From assembly GCA_027491195.1 (NCBI GenBank), contig JAIXWQ010000011.1, forward strand, positions 62,001-126,000: a stretch of DNA of 64,000 nucleotides. The letters are read 5' to 3'. The position numbers and the translations under genes are program-made. Source of the DNA: Cytophagaceae bacterium. GTDB taxonomy: Bacteria > Bacteroidota > Bacteroidia > Cytophagales > Spirosomataceae. Below are positions 61,491 through 64,000 of the stretch, piece by piece. The notes under the pieces are model-generated. The model saw only the letters and a list, made by a program, of their open reading frames with translations. It was not told the origin of the DNA and ran no database searches. Numbering within the stretch: the first letter of the stretch is position 1; every line of letters starts with the position of its first letter.

Positions 61491-62172
61491 TACGACTCAT
61501 TCGAATTCGTATGGCACCCCATAAGACGAGTATAAATCCGCAAAAAAAGCAGAGGTCAGTAAACTGAAGGACACCCATACTCAATCGATTATAAGGAGAG
61601 GATAAATCAAATATATCCCAACCTAGCTCCTTCAAACCTTGCCAAAAAACGAAGTTCAAGACTAATCCTAATAGGAAAGCTACCGGTTGCTTCTTCGTAA
61701 AACTAGAACCTAATACACCTAATCCAACAAAACAAAGTACGAGTAATAGCAAGGCGGCATACCCTCCGTAAATCAAAGAGGAATCAAAATTAGAGACTGG
61801 CAAACCTAATACGGCAATACTTTGAACAAATAAAAGGCTAGGTAATAAGACTAAAATTAGGATGCTGAAAAGCGCTAAACACTTCGCCCCTAAAATTTGG
61901 GTATCGGAAATTGGCAATGATCTTAGTAATTGAAATGTCCCCTTCTCTACTTCTTCCGAAAAAGAATTCATCGTCAGTGAAGGAACTAAAAACAAGAAAA
62001 ACCAAGGGCTTAGATTGAAAAAAACAGATAATTCAGCGAACCCAAAATCGAGTACATTACCATCAACCACCCAAACATATACCCCCATTAAAACAAAAAA
62101 AGATGCGATGATCCCCCAGCCCATCCAAGAGCTAAAAAAGGCCAACACATCTTTCTTTAGTAGGGCAAACAT
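61483..62172 (-). CDS. ABC transporter permease, GldF-like
   Basis: This is a 229-residue inner membrane protein with six hydrophobic segments, matching GldF, the ABC-2 type permease linked with gliding motility and type IX secretion. Marks are MFALLKKDVLAFFSSWMGW, the ELSVFFNLSPWFFLFLVPSLTMNSFSEEVEKGTFQLL block (ADLSPFF...MRSFA-type) and FTKKQPVAFLLGLVLNF. The start at 62172 is chosen because it begins just after the DUF4199 stop; the longer ORF would overlap that gene. Normally gldG follows gldF, but here the next gene is the convergent ABC ATPase, so the partner is missing or elsewhere. Confidence 0.78.
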   Translation of the reverse strand: MFALLKKDVLAFFSSWMGWGIIASFFVLMGVYVWVVDGNVLDFGFAELSVFFNLSPWFFLFLVPSLTMNSFSEEVEKGTFQLLRSLPISDTQILGAKCLALFSILILVLLPSLLFVQSIAVLGLPVSNFDSSLIYGGYAALLLLVLCFVGLGVLGSSFTKKQPVAFLLGLVLNFVFWQGLKELGWDIFDLSSPYNRLSMGVLQFTDLCFFCGFILVLWGAIRIRMSRII

Positions 62173-62173
62173 C

Positions 62174-62722
62174 TTATTCAAAAACAGGTTTCTCGCGCTT
62201 AACAACAGCCGATACGATTAACCCTAACAAGAAATTAAAAATAACACCTGTAATGACTACCACTACGAACTGCATTCCAGGATTCATAAATAAGCGTGTC
62301 ATCTCTTCTGCACTCTGAATCTGGCTAGCGCTCATTCCTTGGTCTTCCATCTTCTCTCTCGCTAAATCCATTTGGCGTTGAATAACAGAATTATCAATGA
62401 ATTCGATGTAGATATAGTTAAATCCTCCGGCTACAAGTCCACCAATGGCACCTAAAAGTGTCGATAGTCCTAAACCTTGGCCATACGTGATATATCCTGC
62501 ATTCTGCTCTCTATATTCTCTTAAACATAAATAGGTGATTGTAACGGCTAAAACTAAAGAAAAGATCCCCGAAATCCATCCGATAGATTCTTGGAAATTC
62601 TCAGCCCAACCCATGACATTCACCAGTGTGGAGAAAAGAAAACTCAATAAGCCTGAAATGAAGCCATATTTTAAGGCAATAACAGAAGAAGAAACACTTG
62701 ATTCGTTTGTTGAATTATCCAT
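62174..62722 (-). CDS. DUF4199 domain membrane protein
   Basis: This is a 182-residue membrane protein with four hydrophobic segments (LKYGFISGLLSFLFSTLV, SGIFSLVLAVTITYLCL, GLSTLLGAIGGLVAGGFNYIYI, FVVVVITGVIFNFLLGLIVS) and a charged loop (about 105-145, QRQMDLAREKMEDQGMSASQIQS). The layout and KYGFISG / GQGLGLSTLLGAIGGL / ITGVIFNFLLGLI segments match DUF4199, a Bacteroidota family of unknown function. It lies 2 bases after the preceding small membrane protein and abuts gldF, suggesting one operon with dihydroorotase. Confidence 0.8.
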   Translation of the reverse strand: MDNSTNESSVSSSVIALKYGFISGLLSFLFSTLVNVMGWAENFQESIGWISGIFSLVLAVTITYLCLREYREQNAGYITYGQGLGLSTLLGAIGGLVAGGFNYIYIEFIDNSVIQRQMDLAREKMEDQGMSASQIQSAEEMTRLFMNPGMQFVVVVITGVIFNFLLGLIVSAVVKREKPVFE

Positions 62723-62724
62723 AG

Positions 62725-63246
62725 CTATTTTTTATAATAAAGTGAAATTAACAAATTGGGCAAAAAGCCTAACGCCATTTTTTGAGCAAAATCATCCTTA
62801 GCGATACTATAAGCATTAATTGATTTAATCCCGTCATGAAGACTGTTGTAATACTCACCCCCTTCTTGACTTACAATCACCTCTTTGTACCCATTTAATT
62901 CCAATAAACTCTGTTGAATATAGCCTTCTAACATCTGTAGGCCTGGTCCTGTTTGGAAAAAATAATGTAGAAATAGTGCCGAAAAGGTGGCGGTTACAAG
63001 GATCAAAATGTATTGCAACAAAAAATAAACCAGAAAATGCTTTTTCTCTCCTTGGTTACGACTGGGGAATTTAAAAATATACCACCATTGAAAGAACAGT
63101 AAAAAGACGAAGGTAGGCGCCTTTTTTCCACCAATGGGTATAATACCTATTTGCTGTAAAATGAAACCATAACCCACCAGTAAAACCACGAATAAGATGG
63201 CATAAATGACAAATCGGCTAATTTCTGAGAACCAATTATTGATCAT
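62725..63246 (-). CDS. DUF4199-like small membrane protein
   Basis: This is a 173-residue membrane protein with three or four hydrophobic segments (VIYAILFVVLLVGYGFIL, APTFVFLLFFQWWYIF, LLQYILILVTATFSALFLHYFF, FLPNLLISLYYKK). The C-terminal two thirds have the layout of the neighbouring DUF4199 protein, including a charged loop before the last helix, so I take it as a distant paralogue; direct family membership is uncertain. It overlaps the dihydroorotase stop by 11 bases, which suggests coupled translation. Function unknown. Confidence 0.6.
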   Translation of the reverse strand: MINNWFSEISRFVIYAILFVVLLVGYGFILQQIGIIPIGGKKAPTFVFLLFFQWWYIFKFPSRNQGEKKHFLVYFLLQYILILVTATFSALFLHYFFQTGPGLQMLEGYIQQSLLELNGYKEVIVSQEGGEYYNSLHDGIKSINAYSIAKDDFAQKMALGFLPNLLISLYYKK

Positions 63247-64000
63247 ACACTCCGGTTATTTTGTAATCAAACTTGTGATCTAAGAAAATAGAATTCTTTG
63301 ATTTTGAAACGATCGAATTCGCATCATACACGTACGCTTCTTTCGAAATCACCATACCTTTCACTTGTTCCCCCACCTGTAACTCAGGCTGCTTGAAACC
63401 TAAGAAGGCAGCTGGATGATGAGAAATATATTGATCCGCTTTAGCTAATCCTTGTATAGAAGCTTCAGATAAGAAAGCGATGGCCAAAGTTTCCAAACCA
63501 ATCGTACCAAAGGACGCTTGATCGAATTCCAAATCTTTATTCTCCACTTCCACCGGGTGATGATCAGAAACGACTGATTGAATTACTCCCTCCTTTAAAC
63601 CTTGCCATAAATCTAATCGATCTTTTTCCGTTCTAAGCGGCGGATTTACCTTCTTTAAGGTATCAAAGTCAGAGACAGCCTCTTCTGTAAATACTAAAGA
63701 ATAGATCGCTACATCAGCAGTAACTGGTAATCCAGACGCTTGCGCTTGTTTAATCAATTCTACTGATTCAGCAGCTGATATACAAGAGAAATGTAAGGAG
63801 AATTCAGCATCCGCTAGCCCGAAAGAGTGCTTCATCACGTAGGCTAATAGATCCAAATCCCGTTTGATGTGCATCGTTTCAGCTAAAACGGGTATTCCTT
63901 TTAAACCCAATAAGGTACTTTGAAGTCCTTCATGGATTTGACCAAATAAAGATAAACCCTTTACATCTGGGCGAGAGATAACTTTCACGGGTAAGGGCTG
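63236..64000 (-). CDS. pyrC: Dihydroorotase, C-terminal part (cut at window edge)
   Basis: The visible 254 residues are the C-terminal half of a class I-type dihydroorotase, which closes the dihydroorotate ring in pyrimidine synthesis. The N-terminal HxH metal motif lies beyond the window. Seen here: EFSLHFSCISAAESVELI with a metal His, VNPPLRTEKDRLDLWQGL, VVSDHHPVEVENKDLEFDQASFGTIGLETL with the catalytic Asp in SDHHP, and HHPAAFLGFKQPELQVGEQVKGMV. The reading frame stays open to base 64000; the GTG at 63988 is internal. Some Bacteroidota carry two dihydroorotase homologues, one possibly inactive, so activity is not settled. Confidence 0.82.
   Translation of the reverse strand, partial: QPLPVKVISRPDVKGLSLFGQIHEGLQSTLLGLKGIPVLAETMHIKRDLDLLAYVMKHSFGLADAEFSLHFSCISAAESVELIKQAQASGLPVTADVAIYSLVFTEEAVSDFDTLKKVNPPLRTEKDRLDLWQGLKEGVIQSVVSDHHPVEVENKDLEFDQASFGTIGLETLAIAFLSEASIQGLAKADQYISHHPAAFLGFKQPELQVGEQVKGMVISKEAYVYDANSIVSKSKNSIFLDHKFDYKITGVYDQ

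Overview
The window looks like chromosomal sequence from a Bacteroidota bacterium of the Cytophagia type, possibly a freshwater Spirosomaceae-like organism. The taxon is inferred, not searched. The signs are a SusC/SusD pair, type IX secretion parts (a plug protein and a C-terminal sorting domain), a GldF-like gliding permease, a fused LpxC-FabZ enzyme, a DUF3276 protein, a free-standing AccA, moderate AT-richness, and repeated TAnnTTTG boxes (the Bacteroidota -7 promoter element) just upstream of genes. I see no insertion sequence, prophage, CRISPR array or classical defence island. Nearly all of the window is tightly packed, mostly conserved genes.

Layout. 1-5.2 kb: pterin synthase (queD/PTPS) and lpxB, facing an acyltransferase, a HAD phosphatase, accA and a beta-CASP metallo-hydrolase. 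5.2-12 kb: a small nutrient-uptake locus on the minus strand (ECF sigma, SusC, SusD, DUF6807/'PmoA'). 12-13.5 kb: an APC permease behind a LacI-type palindromic operator. 13.4-17.2 kb: rpsP-rimM-trmD followed by a DMT exporter and an esterase-like hydrolase, with a strong hairpin and U-tract between rpsP and rimM. 17.3-17.65 kb: RNase P RNA. 17.7-23 kb: DUF4403 lipoprotein, fabG, clpC, wbqC.

23-31.5 kb: a lipid A type acyltransferase; a very tight minus-strand run (malate/lactate dehydrogenase family, mltG, thioesterase, yihY/BrkB, Sua5/YrdC); an FMN glutamate-synthase-like protein; an ABC-F ATPase. 31.5-39.3 kb: T9SS plug protein, ychF, DUF3276, rlpA, a TlpA-type thioredoxin protein, ydcF, pfkA, an M42 peptidase. 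39.3-39.45 kb: two large adjacent palindromes, the second made of 7-base repeats. 39.4-46.2 kb: S9 peptidase and the leucine genes in the transcribed order leuC, leuD, leuA-like, leuB.

46.4-51.1 kb: a rhamnose locus (GH78 rhamnosidase, RhaT symporter, GntR-LacI chimeric regulator). 51.1-56.2 kb: a PQQ/cytochrome c quinoprotein, a sorting-domain protein, a 7TM-AraC-type regulator, an Nramp-related transporter. 56.2-61.5 kb: a tRNA with CAU anticodon, then HD hydrolase-lpxD-lpxC/fabZ-lpxA-ABC ATPase. 61.5-64 kb: gldF-like permease, two small membrane proteins (one DUF4199, one DUF4199-like), and the 3' part of a dihydroorotase cut by the window edge.

Functionally, lipid A synthesis is well represented (lpxB, lpxD, lpxC-fabZ, lpxA and an LpxL-like acyltransferase, in three places), and leucine synthesis is complete for leuBCD plus a LeuA-type synthase. 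No gap of more than 300 bases lacks a gene: 17201-17666 holds rnpB and two promoters. I do not see a clearly new multi-gene system. The least explained signals are the 7-base repeat arrays at 32.69 and 39.38 kb, the tandem LacI-type operator at 11.95 kb, the hairpin between rpsP and rimM, and an Nramp-like protein lacking the usual metal-site motifs.
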